Positions 50,326-58,576 of a DNA stretch of 64,000 nucleotides are shown piece after piece; the first letter of the stretch is position 1; every line of letters starts with the position of its first letter. Location of the stretch: assembly GCA_937919165.1 (NCBI GenBank), contig CALFPO010000041.1, positions 1 to 64,000 of the forward strand, read 5' to 3'. Both the position numbers and the translations under genes were made by a program. The notes under the pieces were generated by a model that saw nothing but the letters and a program-made list of their open reading frames with translations, had not been told where the DNA came from and searched no databases. Source of the stretch: an uncultured Bacillota bacterium. GTDB lineage: Bacteria; Bacillota_I; Bacilli_A; Erysipelotrichales; Erysipelotrichaceae.

Positions 50326-51614
50326 AACATATGGAACGTAAAGAATTTACTGAAATACTGAAAGCAGAAATGGACTATGCGACAGGATGTACAGAACCTG
50401 CCGCTATAGCCTTATGCGGTGCATACGCAAAGGAATATCTGGATGAAGACATCGAGAGGATGGAGGTTTTTGCGAGCACCAATATCATCAAGAACGCCAT
50501 GTCGGCAGGAATACCTGGAACAGACAGAACAGGCATCAGCTATGCGGCAGCCATTGGCGCTGCAGCAGGCAAGAGCGCAAACAGACTAAAGGTTCTTGAT
50601 GATGTTGATGAAAAGCAAAGAGAAAAGGCCATTGCTCTAGTAGATGAGGGATCATGCAAGGTATACAAAAAGGATGATGTAGACAAGCTATATATCGAGA
50701 TTATTCTGCATGGTCTGTCCCATTCCAGCAAGGCCATCATCAAGGGAGGACACACAAGACTTGTCTACGCCTCAAGAGATGATGAGACAGTCATTGATGT
50801 GGATGATGACAATCATGAGGACAAGAATTGCGGCTGTGCAGCCAAGAAGAACTTGACGATCGAGAACATTCTTGAATTCGTTGAGAGCATCGGCGATAGC
50901 GATGATCTTGATGTCATCAAGGATGCGATAAGGATCAATAGCGAAATAGCGAAGAATGGTCTTGAGAATGCCTACAATCTCTCTGTCGGGCGCAATGTCG
51001 AAGAGATGAGAGAAAAAGGCATGATAGGAGATGGCGTCATCCTTGACATCATCAAGAATACGGCAGCCGGCATCGATGCCAGAATGGCTGGCGCAAACTA
51101 TCCGGTCGTAACCAATTCAGGATCAGGAAACCAGGGCATCACCTGCACCATTCCGGTTCTAAGCTATGGAAGATATATCGGCGCAAGCGAAGAAGAGATA
51201 CTGAAGGCTGTGACGCTTTCTCATCTCATGTGCATATACATACACTGCAATTTCGGCCTATTGAGCGCACTGTGCGGAGCGGTCATAGCTTCAAGTGCTG
51301 CATCATGCGGAATCATCTATCTCATGAAGGGTGGAGCCAAGGAAATGGGCTATGCCATAAACAATATGCTAGGAACATTGTCGGGCATGCTGTGCGATGG
51401 CGCAAAGCCTGACTGTGCCATGAAGGTCTCTGCCTGCACAAGCAATGCCTGCCTGAGTGCCTATCTGGCGATGAAAGGTATAGAGATCAAATCCAACGAA
51501 GGAATCGTTGAAGATGATGCCAAGAAGACCATCTCCAATTTCGTGAAGATATCGGATGATGCTTCGAAGGTACTTGATGATTCGATCCTGGAGATAATGC
51601 TCAATAAGGACTGA
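50322..51614 (+). CDS. L-cysteine desulfidase family protein (CyuA/UPF0597)
   Basis: This 430-residue protein of the CyuA/YhaM family breaks L-cysteine into pyruvate, ammonia and hydrogen sulfide, probably with an oxygen-sensitive Fe-S cluster. Hallmarks are YATGCTEPAAIAL near residue 20, NSGSGNQGITCTIPV near 265, and cysteine-rich segments CGIIYLMKGGAKEMG and DGAKPDCAMKVS. The natural start may be the second Met (MERKE). It is the last gene of the operon and gives the proposed pathway its end product. Confidence 0.85.
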   Translation: MKHMERKEFTEILKAEMDYATGCTEPAAIALCGAYAKEYLDEDIERMEVFASTNIIKNAMSAGIPGTDRTGISYAAAIGAAAGKSANRLKVLDDVDEKQREKAIALVDEGSCKVYKKDDVDKLYIEIILHGLSHSSKAIIKGGHTRLVYASRDDETVIDVDDDNHEDKNCGCAAKKNLTIENILEFVESIGDSDDLDVIKDAIRINSEIAKNGLENAYNLSVGRNVEEMREKGMIGDGVILDIIKNTAAGIDARMAGANYPVVTNSGSGNQGITCTIPVLSYGRYIGASEEEILKAVTLSHLMCIYIHCNFGLLSALCGAVIASSAASCGIIYLMKGGAKEMGYAINNMLGTLSGMLCDGAKPDCAMKVSACTSNACLSAYLAMKGIEIKSNEGIVEDDAKKTISNFVKISDDASKVLDDSILEIMLNKD

Positions 51615-51617
51615 TGA

Positions 51618-51647
51618 TTGTCTAAGCAAAGATATTCATCATAAAAT
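51618..51647 (+). promoter_or_regulatory. Promoter of the fucose-isomerase-like gene
   Basis: TTGTCT at 51618-51623, an 18-base spacer and TAAAAT at 51642-51647. GGAGG follows at 51662-51666. Confidence 0.5.
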
Positions 51648-51673
51648 GGTTATGTACTTATGGAGGAATGACC

Positions 51674-52924
51674 ATGAAAACAATTTATGCCTTCTATGCC
51701 GCCAACAGATACTGGCCAGATAGGGAAGCGCTCGAAAGAGCCTACAGCGACCTGTCGTCAAGATTGGGCGATGCTGAAACATATCTATTGACTGATGGTG
51801 AGAGTCTTGAGGCCAATGGCGATGTGCTGGTAGTAACACCTATGTCTGGAGCTGTTCAGGCTAAGATACTTAATGATGTTTCAAGATTCGATAAGGCTAT
51901 CCTTTATGGTGGCTATATCGATGGAAATGGCGACGACAAGACCGTCGATCAGATGGTTAGAGCCAATGCTGCTCCTACATTGATGGATACCTGGGGCGTA
52001 CTGCATAGAGACAAGGACAAGGTCATGCTGGCAAGAAGCATCAGCGATCTGAAAGATAAGCTTGATGTGCTTAATGCCTATTTCTTTGTCAAGGGCGCAA
52101 ATGTGCTCAAGATAGGCGAGACCGAACCATGGGTCGTATCCAATGCCAGCGATACATCAGTATATGAGAAGCGTTTCGGCATAAATATCATTAAAGTAGA
52201 ACAGGCTGAACTTGAAAGAAGATATCTAAATACATCCAATGATGACGCCAAGAAATACTATGACTATTTCAAGGACAATGCATCTGGTTGCGTAGAGCCT
52301 AGCGATGAGGACCTCTGGAATGCCTCAAGAATGGCTCATGCCTTGGTTGAACTGATGAAGGAGAACGATGCCAAAGCTTGTGCCATCGCCTGCTTCAATC
52401 TGCTCAAGACCAACACCACCAGCTGTCTGGGCGTAAGCTATCTCAATGGCTGCACCGATATGTCGGTATCATGCGAGTGCGATATGGATTCAGCCATTAC
52501 GATGATGTTCATGAAGAAACTGACCAAGTCCAACCTATGGATGGCCAATCCAGCACTTAGAAGCGATGGACTCATCAACTTCTCCCACTGTACAGGTCCT
52601 GTAGATATGAATGGAGCCTGCAGCTATGTGCTCAGGAACCATCATGAATCAGGCATCGGCGTTTCTCTGGAGGTTGAATATCCAAAGGATCAGCTTGTGA
52701 CATCGGTAAGGATATCCAATGAAGCAAGCACCATCACTATCCAGAAGGGCCATACGGTTGATGGTCCAAGACTCAACTGCTGCCGCAGTCAGGTCTATGT
52801 GAAATATGATGACCTGGACAAATATCTTGATACAGCGCTTGGCTGCCATCAGGTATTCGCTTTCGATGATGTGGCTGATAAGGCCAGAAAGCTTGCGGAG
52901 CTGTTTGGGCTCAAAGAAGCATGA
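51674..52924 (+). CDS. L-fucose/arabinose isomerase-like protein
   Basis: This 416-residue protein resembles the L-fucose isomerase superfamily. There is an N-terminal region with a repeated alpha/beta pattern, a central part with NTTSCLGVSYLNG, and a C-terminal domain with INFSHCTGPVDMNG and NCCRSQVYVK ending in GCHQVFAFDD. Such proteins bind a metal and isomerise aldoses and ketoses, but many relatives are uncharacterised. The start at 51674 sits seven bases after GGAGG. It lies between two Liv-type systems, with its own promoter, so its link to either is unclear. Confidence 0.65.
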   Translation: MKTIYAFYAANRYWPDREALERAYSDLSSRLGDAETYLLTDGESLEANGDVLVVTPMSGAVQAKILNDVSRFDKAILYGGYIDGNGDDKTVDQMVRANAAPTLMDTWGVLHRDKDKVMLARSISDLKDKLDVLNAYFFVKGANVLKIGETEPWVVSNASDTSVYEKRFGINIIKVEQAELERRYLNTSNDDAKKYYDYFKDNASGCVEPSDEDLWNASRMAHALVELMKENDAKACAIACFNLLKTNTTSCLGVSYLNGCTDMSVSCECDMDSAITMMFMKKLTKSNLWMANPALRSDGLINFSHCTGPVDMNGACSYVLRNHHESGIGVSLEVEYPKDQLVTSVRISNEASTITIQKGHTVDGPRLNCCRSQVYVKYDDLDKYLDTALGCHQVFAFDDVADKARKLAELFGLKEA

Positions 52925-52950
52925 AAGCATTTACATTGCCTAGAGGCAAA

Positions 52951-53000
52951 TGTTAAAATATTAACATAAAGCAGATAGATAGATAATTGTGAAATTATCT
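52951..53000. repeat. Two inverted repeats in the leader of the second Liv-type operon
   Basis: TGTTAA/TTAACA around AATA at 52951-52966, and AGATAATT/AATTATCT around GTGA at 52981-53000. The first overlaps a possible promoter (TTGCCT 52936-52941, 17-base spacer, TATTAA 52959-52964). They may be protein sites or leader RNA hairpins. Confidence 0.4.
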
Positions 53001-53015
53001 ATTTATATCTACTTT

Positions 53016-53033
53016 ATTGCAAACGTTTGCAAT
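53016..53033. promoter_or_regulatory. LacI-family operator palindrome
   Basis: ATTGCAAACGTTTGCAAT is an 18-base perfect palindrome with the central CG typical of LacI/GalR operators; it also nearly fits a cre site. It lies 23 bases before the ATG at 53056. The LacI-family gene at 57548 in the same operon is the likely binder. Confidence 0.75.
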
Positions 53034-53055
53034 TATTTCAAGAAAGGATGAAAAA

Positions 53056-54216
53056 ATGAAGAAATTGCTCAAGCTCGCTATGGCTCTTTTGCTTGTCCTG
53101 GCATTAGTCGGATGCTCTTCAAAACCTGAAGAACCAGCAGAAGAAACAGTTAGCGAAATCACCATCGGCTGCATTCAGGACTTGTCTGGTGCAACTCAGT
53201 CTCTAGGTAATTCCGTAATGGAAGGCGTTAAGACAGCTGTTGATGAAATCAACGCTGCTGGCGGCATCAATGGCGCTACATTGAAGCTCGTTCAGTACGA
53301 TACAGCTGCTGACGTTACCGAAGCCGTAAATGCCTACACTTCAGCTACTGAAGTAGACAATTGCGATCTGTTGATTGGTCCTCCAATCGCTAACATCGTT
53401 AATGGCTTAAAGTCATTCACAGATGATGGCGCTACACCATTCATCACATTTGCAGTTGACCCTGCTTGCTACACTGATGATTCAGGCAACCTCTACAAGT
53501 ATCTTTCATGCGTACAGCCTTCAACTACAGTTCAGGGCTCTATCATGGCTAAGTTCGCTTTAGAGAATGGCCTCAAGAACTTCGGCGTATTCTACACAGA
53601 AGACAACTCTTACTCAGTAGCACTTCTTGCTCCATTCGTTGACACAATCAGAGCTAACGGCGGAACAATCGAAGATGCAAACATCATCGCTTACAACTCA
53701 GCTGAAACAGACGTTAAGACTCTTATTCAGCCATTGGTTGACGCAGGCGTTGATGCTATCTACTGCCCTAACTACACTCAGCCATTGATTAAGGTTGAAA
53801 CTGCTATCAAGGAATTAGGCTACGAAGGCAAGCTCATCAACGGTTTGGATGCTGCTCCTAACTTCAATGACCTGATCGAAGGCGTAGACGATATCTCTAA
53901 CGTTTACTACATCAACAACATCGATATCTATGATACAAAGGTAGCTGACATGGCTTCTAAGGTTTCTGTTGGTGCTATCAACAAGTACTTCTTAGGCTAC
54001 GATGCAGTTATGCTTGCTAAGAAATGTATCGAAGAAGTTGGTCTCGATGCAGACAAGCTCGCTGAAGCAATCGTTAACGTTAAAGGTTTCGAAGGCCTGA
54101 CTGGTACATTCAATATGGATCCTAACACTCATATGCCAGCTGAAGACACTCCAATGTTCATGTACACATATGATGTCAAGACTCCAGTTATGCTAAAGGA
54201 ATTCTCTTACAAATAA
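53056..54216 (+). CDS. ABC transporter substrate-binding lipoprotein, Liv family (second system)
   Basis: This 386-residue protein has a lipoprotein signal (MKKLLKLAMALLLVLALVGC, Cys20) and a type I binding fold: ITIGCIQDLSGATQSLG, VKTAVDEINAAGGINGATL and DLLIGPPIANIVNGL. AAAGG eight bases before the ATG supports the start; an upstream in-frame TTG falls inside the operator palindrome. Codon choice (GCT, GTT, ACT) again suggests high expression. The ligand is unknown and differs from that of the first system, since pocket regions diverge. Confidence 0.92.
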   Translation: MKKLLKLAMALLLVLALVGCSSKPEEPAEETVSEITIGCIQDLSGATQSLGNSVMEGVKTAVDEINAAGGINGATLKLVQYDTAADVTEAVNAYTSATEVDNCDLLIGPPIANIVNGLKSFTDDGATPFITFAVDPACYTDDSGNLYKYLSCVQPSTTVQGSIMAKFALENGLKNFGVFYTEDNSYSVALLAPFVDTIRANGGTIEDANIIAYNSAETDVKTLIQPLVDAGVDAIYCPNYTQPLIKVETAIKELGYEGKLINGLDAAPNFNDLIEGVDDISNVYYINNIDIYDTKVADMASKVSVGAINKYFLGYDAVMLAKKCIEEVGLDADKLAEAIVNVKGFEGLTGTFNMDPNTHMPAEDTPMFMYTYDVKTPVMLKEFSYK

Positions 54217-54237
54217 TTTAGCTAGACAGTAATCGAT

Positions 54238-54275
54238 AATCGGATCGTATCAAAAAACGGTACGATCCGATTTTT
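54238..54275 (+). terminator. Intercistronic terminator after second substrate-binding gene
   Basis: AATCGGATCGTA at 54238-54249 pairs with TACGATCCGATT at 54261-54272, followed by T to 54275. It should reduce readthrough into the permease genes. Confidence 0.8.
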
Positions 54276-54290
54276 CTATAGGGGGTTTAT

Positions 54291-55163
54291 ATGTCATTAC
54301 AAATATTAATCAATGGCATCACAACGGGTTCGGTTTACGCCCTTATTGCTATTGGGTTTGCACTTGTATTCAATATCTTGAAATTCACGAACTTCTCTTA
54401 TGGCGCAACCATGACATCTGCTGCATTCTTGGCTTACTTTGCGACAGTGAAGTTCAATCTGGGACTTGTCCCTACACTGATCATCTCTGCATTGGCAGGA
54501 GGACTGATCGGTCTTTTCGGAGAGTTCATCGGCTTCAGAAGAATCCTTCTGAACCATTCTGCTCCAACATATTTCTTTGTATCATCTATTACGCTTGGAA
54601 CCTTGTACGAAGGCATCGTAGCCAAGGCAATCGGTACCAAGTTCTTCAGCTATCCAAACTTCTTTAATGTTTCTACAGTCAACATCGGCAGTGCTGTCGC
54701 TTCAAAGAGCGATGTCATCATGTTCGGCATTTCGGCTGTAGCATTATTGGTATTAGCTTACATAATTCAGAAAACTCGCATAGGAAGAGCTGTAAGAGCC
54801 GTCTCTTTCGATAGAGACACTGCTCAGCTCATGGGAATCGACGCTACCAGGACCATTCAGATAGTGTTCTTCATTTCCGGAGTATTTGCAGGTCTTGCAG
54901 GATGCTTCCTAGGCATCAAATATACAATCTACTCAACCTTGGGAACGTTGGTAACCAAAGGCTTCATCGCTTCCGTAATCGGCGGTCTTGGTTCATTGAT
55001 CGGTGCGGTTGCTGGTGCGTTGATCCTAGGTGTCCTTGAGGCAATCTGCCTTTCGACCTTCGGTTCAGGTTGGGCAACGATAGTGGTATTCGCGGTGATG
55101 ATGCTGTTCTTGCTGATAAGACCACGAGGCATTGCAGGAAGCAATGTCCAGGATAAGGCGTAA
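54291..55163 (+). CDS. Liv-type permease (LivH-like, second system)
   Basis: This 290-residue permease has the N-terminal motif GITTGSVYALIAIGFALVFNILKFTNFSYG, the loop VRAVSFDRDTAQLMGIDATRT that contacts the ATPase, and about eight helices. GGGGG precedes the ATG. It is followed 12 bases later by the LivM-like gene. Confidence 0.93.
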   Translation: MSLQILINGITTGSVYALIAIGFALVFNILKFTNFSYGATMTSAAFLAYFATVKFNLGLVPTLIISALAGGLIGLFGEFIGFRRILLNHSAPTYFFVSSITLGTLYEGIVAKAIGTKFFSYPNFFNVSTVNIGSAVASKSDVIMFGISAVALLVLAYIIQKTRIGRAVRAVSFDRDTAQLMGIDATRTIQIVFFISGVFAGLAGCFLGIKYTIYSTLGTLVTKGFIASVIGGLGSLIGAVAGALILGVLEAICLSTFGSGWATIVVFAVMMLFLLIRPRGIAGSNVQDKA

Positions 55164-55175
55164 GGAGGACTAGAT

Positions 55176-56075
55176 ATGAAGCTATTCATGAATGTAATGA
55201 CTCAGGCTAGCATCACTCTAGTTGCAGTCAGCGGCATCTACGTATTGACCGGCTTGACCGGCATGTTCTCATTGGGCAGTGCAGCTTTCATGGCTATCGG
55301 TGCCTATGTATCTGGTCTGCTGGTAATGAGACTTGGACTTCCGATCGTAGCGGCATTCGCCATTGCGATCGTATCATCGGTTGTCATCGGATACCTGATC
55401 GGCTATCCAGTCGTAAGACTTAGAAGAGACTATATCTCACTAGTGACATTGGGCTTCGGCGAATCGGTAGCACAGCTATTGATCAAGCTGTCGGTTATTA
55501 CTGGTGGCGCCAACGGACTTATCGGTATCCCAAGAAAGGTAAAGATGTGGACAGCCATCATCTGTGCAGCTGTTTCTATCATCATCGTGGCTTTGTTCAA
55601 GACCAGCAAGTATGGCAGACAATGCATTTCCCTCAAGGGTGATGAGCTTGCTGCCAAGGCAATGGGCATCAATGTGACAAGAATCAAGATGATTGCCTTC
55701 TTGCTGTCGTGCGCATTGACGGCTTTTGCCGGATGTCTGTATGCCTTCTATATGGGCTATGTCGATCCGTCAATCTTTGGCTGGAAGAAATCAGCCGACT
55801 GGGTAATCATGGTGTTCTTCGGTGGCGTGAACAGCTTGACTGGCTCAACCATCGGAGCATTCATCCTGACGGCTCTGCCTCAGCTGATGAGGTCACTAGA
55901 AGCATATCGCTATATCGTCTATGCGATCCTGGTAATCATCATCATCAACTTCAAGCCTAACGGCATCTTCGGCGAATGGGAACTGACGCCAAAGAATATC
56001 GTCATGACAGGAAAGAAGATCGTTTCTTTCTTCAAAGGGCTTTTAAGCAAGAAAGAAAAGGAGGGCAATGAATAA
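55176..56075 (+). CDS. Liv-type permease (LivM-like, second system)
   Basis: This 299-residue permease has VLTGLTGMFSLGSAAFMAIGAYVSG near the N-terminus, LRRDYISLVTLGFGE, and the ATPase-contact segment SLKGDELAAKAMGINVTRIK. The C-terminal tail is short and basic. AAGGAGG lies before the ATG, and its stop overlaps the next ATG by one base. Confidence 0.93.
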   Translation: MKLFMNVMTQASITLVAVSGIYVLTGLTGMFSLGSAAFMAIGAYVSGLLVMRLGLPIVAAFAIAIVSSVVIGYLIGYPVVRLRRDYISLVTLGFGESVAQLLIKLSVITGGANGLIGIPRKVKMWTAIICAAVSIIIVALFKTSKYGRQCISLKGDELAAKAMGINVTRIKMIAFLLSCALTAFAGCLYAFYMGYVDPSIFGWKKSADWVIMVFFGGVNSLTGSTIGAFILTALPQLMRSLEAYRYIVYAILVIIIINFKPNGIFGEWELTPKNIVMTGKKIVSFFKGLLSKKEKEGNE

Positions 56076-56839
56076 TGGCACTTCTTGAAATCAAGAATAT
56101 CTATAAGAATTTCGGTGGCGTAAAGGCTATCGTCGACTTCTCTCTGGAAGCAAACCCAGGAGAGATTCACGGTATCATCGGACCTAACGGTGCCGGCAAG
56201 ACCACCATCTTCAATACCATATCAGGCGTCTATACTGCCGATAAGGGAACAGTCATCCTGGATGGCCAGGATATCACGAAGCTGCCTCAGTACAAGATCA
56301 CAAGACTTGGCATGGGCAGAACCTTCCAGAACATCAGACTTTTCAAGGGACTTGATGTCCTGCAGAATGTAATGTGCGCTTTCGACCCTCAATCCGCATA
56401 TGGATTCGCAGGCGGAATATTCCCGACTCCTAAACGTTTTGCAGAAGAGAAAAGGGGCAAGGAACTGGCCCACAAGTACCTTGATGTCGTAGGCATGGAC
56501 AAGTATGCATACGAGAAGCCAGAGAACCTATCTTATGGCAATCAGCGTAAGATCGAGATTGCCAGAGCTCTCATGTGCAATCCTAAAGTATTGCTGCTGG
56601 ATGAGCCAGCTGCAGGTCTGACTCCTACAGAGGTCAAGGAACTTACCGATCTGATCAAGAGGATCTCGGTCGATTTCGGTTTCGCAATTCTGCTTATCGA
56701 GCACCGTCTTGATCTGGTCATGTCCATATCTGATCTGATCCATGTTCAGAACTTTGGCGAAACGATCGCCGTAGGCACCGCAAAGGAAGTCCAGAACAAC
56801 CCAGTAGTAATTGAAGCCTACTTAGGAAAGGAAGAATGA
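56075..56839 (+). CDS. Liv-type ATPase (LivG-like, second system)
   Basis: This 254-residue ATPase has Walker A GPNGAGKTT, the signature LSYGNQRKIEIARAL, Walker B LLLLDEPAAGLTP and H-loop IEHRLD. The insertion between Walker A and the signature (FDPQSAYGFAGGIFPTPKRF) is typical of LivG. Confidence 0.94.
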   Translation: MALLEIKNIYKNFGGVKAIVDFSLEANPGEIHGIIGPNGAGKTTIFNTISGVYTADKGTVILDGQDITKLPQYKITRLGMGRTFQNIRLFKGLDVLQNVMCAFDPQSAYGFAGGIFPTPKRFAEEKRGKELAHKYLDVVGMDKYAYEKPENLSYGNQRKIEIARALMCNPKVLLLDEPAAGLTPTEVKELTDLIKRISVDFGFAILLIEHRLDLVMSISDLIHVQNFGETIAVGTAKEVQNNPVVIEAYLGKEE

Positions 56840-56840
56840 T

Positions 56841-57548
56841 ATGTCAGAAGTAATGTTGGACATCAAGGATCTGTCCGTCAACTATGGACATATAGAGGCC
56901 TTGAAGCATGTCAATGTACAGGTAAGAAAAGGCGAGATCTGTTCAATAATCGGAGCCAATGGCGCCGGCAAATCTACATTGCTGAAGACCATTAGCGGAC
57001 TGGTCAAGCCTATAAACGGCACCATTACCTTTGAAGGAAAGCTGTTGCCTAAGAAGGCATCCAAGATCGTCAAGGAAGGTGTCGTACATGTGCCAGAGGG
57101 AAGAAGATGCTTCTCTGGACTTACCATCGAAGATAACCTCTTGGTAGGTGCACACCTGTCGATGGATGATGTAAAGGAAAATATCGAGAAACAGTATGAC
57201 CTGTTCCCGATTCTGAAGGAAAGAAAGAAACAGTTCGCCGGAACACTGTCCGGTGGCGAACAGCAGATGCTGGCAGTAGCCAGAGGATTGATGTCAAATC
57301 CTAAGATTCTGCTGCTGGATGAGCCATCTATGGGTCTGGCTCCGCTTATCGTCAATCAGATATATGATCTGATCGAACAGATAAGGGATTCAGGCATTAC
57401 CGTCCTGCTTGTTGAGCAGAACGCCAAGAAGGCCTTGTCTATCTGCGACTATGCGTATGTTCTGGAGAATGGCGTCATCAAGCTTGAGGGAACAGGCGAA
57501 GAGCTTGCCAACAACGATGATGTCAGAAAAGCTTACCTAGGTGGCTAA
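56841..57548 (+). CDS. Liv-type ATPase (LivF-like, second system)
   Basis: This 235-residue ATPase has Walker A GANGAGKST, GVVHVPEGRRCFSGLTIEDNL, the signature LSGGEQQMLAVAR, Walker B LLLDEPSMGLAP and LVEQNAKKAL. Its stop shares one base with the ATG of the LacI-family regulator, so transporter and regulator are coupled. Confidence 0.94.
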   Translation: MSEVMLDIKDLSVNYGHIEALKHVNVQVRKGEICSIIGANGAGKSTLLKTISGLVKPINGTITFEGKLLPKKASKIVKEGVVHVPEGRRCFSGLTIEDNLLVGAHLSMDDVKENIEKQYDLFPILKERKKQFAGTLSGGEQQMLAVARGLMSNPKILLLDEPSMGLAPLIVNQIYDLIEQIRDSGITVLLVEQNAKKALSICDYAYVLENGVIKLEGTGEELANNDDVRKAYLGG

Positions 57549-58564
57549 TGTCGGTCAAGAACATCAAAGACATCGCGAATCTGGCTGGCGTATCATACAG
57601 TACCGTTTCGCGTGTCCTCAACAACAAAGATAACGTAAACGAGAATACCCGCAAGAAGGTTCTGGATGTGCTTGAAGCCAATGACTATCAGCCAAACATT
57701 CTTGCGCAGAGCCTGAAGAACGGCCAGACTAGAACCATCTGTCTGATCGTTCCATCCATCACCAACGGCATCTTCGGTTCGATATGCGAAGGCGTAAGCG
57801 ATGTCGCAAGGGAGAACGGCTATACGGTCATTCTGTGCAACACTAACGAAGATGCGCAGATTGAAGCTGATTTCATCGAGAAGATGAAGCAGCGCTGGGC
57901 TGATGGATTCATCATTGCCTCAAGCCGCGGAGACCGCGAGGTGCTCGGCAGACTGATGGATGAGAATATACCTTTGGTGCTTATCACCAGATATAGAGAT
58001 GAATATATCGGCAAGACCGATATCATAAGCGTCGACAACTATAAGGCGGCATATGAGGGCACAAAATACCTCATTTCCAAGGGACTTACCAAGATAGCCT
58101 TTGCGGCTGGCCACAAGAGCCTTAACTTCTATAACGAAAGACTCAAGGGCTACAAGGATGCCTTGAAGGATGCGGGAATCCCACTTAATCCAAAGCTTGT
58201 CATGCAAAGAAAAGATACGCTGGATGACTTCTACGACATGACCATCAAGGTTATGGAGGAGGAAAATCCTGATGCCTTCTTTGCATCAAGCGATGCGAAG
58301 GCTATCACCATCTTCAGGGCTCTGCATGAGCTCAAGAAGAGCATCCCTGAGGATGTATCGGTGCTGGGCTTCGATGACATCAAGATGGCTTCACTGCTGG
58401 AACCACCTCTAAGCACAATCGCTCAACCGCTGTATGAATTCGGCAAGCAGTCATGCGAGTCGATAATCAGACAGATAGAGCACAAGAACAAACATGGCGA
58501 TCTGCCTAAGCCAATCAAGCATGTGATGGACTACAGATTGGTGATCAGGCAATCGACTAAATAA
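57548..58564 (+). CDS. LacI-family transcriptional regulator
   Basis: This 338-residue protein has an N-terminal LacI helix-turn-helix (IKDIANLAGVSYSTVSRVLNN, residues ~4-24), the hinge region LAQSLKNG, and a periplasmic-binding-like sensor with VLGFDDIKMASLLEPPLSTIAQP. It sits inside the operon between the importer and the enzymes and most likely controls it through the palindrome at 53016-53033. The inducer is probably the imported compound or a metabolite of it. Confidence 0.92.
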   Translation: MSVKNIKDIANLAGVSYSTVSRVLNNKDNVNENTRKKVLDVLEANDYQPNILAQSLKNGQTRTICLIVPSITNGIFGSICEGVSDVARENGYTVILCNTNEDAQIEADFIEKMKQRWADGFIIASSRGDREVLGRLMDENIPLVLITRYRDEYIGKTDIISVDNYKAAYEGTKYLISKGLTKIAFAAGHKSLNFYNERLKGYKDALKDAGIPLNPKLVMQRKDTLDDFYDMTIKVMEEENPDAFFASSDAKAITIFRALHELKKSIPEDVSVLGFDDIKMASLLEPPLSTIAQPLYEFGKQSCESIIRQIEHKNKHGDLPKPIKHVMDYRLVIRQSTK

Positions 58565-58576
58565 GGGAGGAAAGCT

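Noticed and set aside
42235..57548. The two Liv-type importers as a recent tandem duplication
   Set aside because: Each component differs clearly in sequence and length from its counterpart, and the accompanying enzymes and regulators are unrelated.
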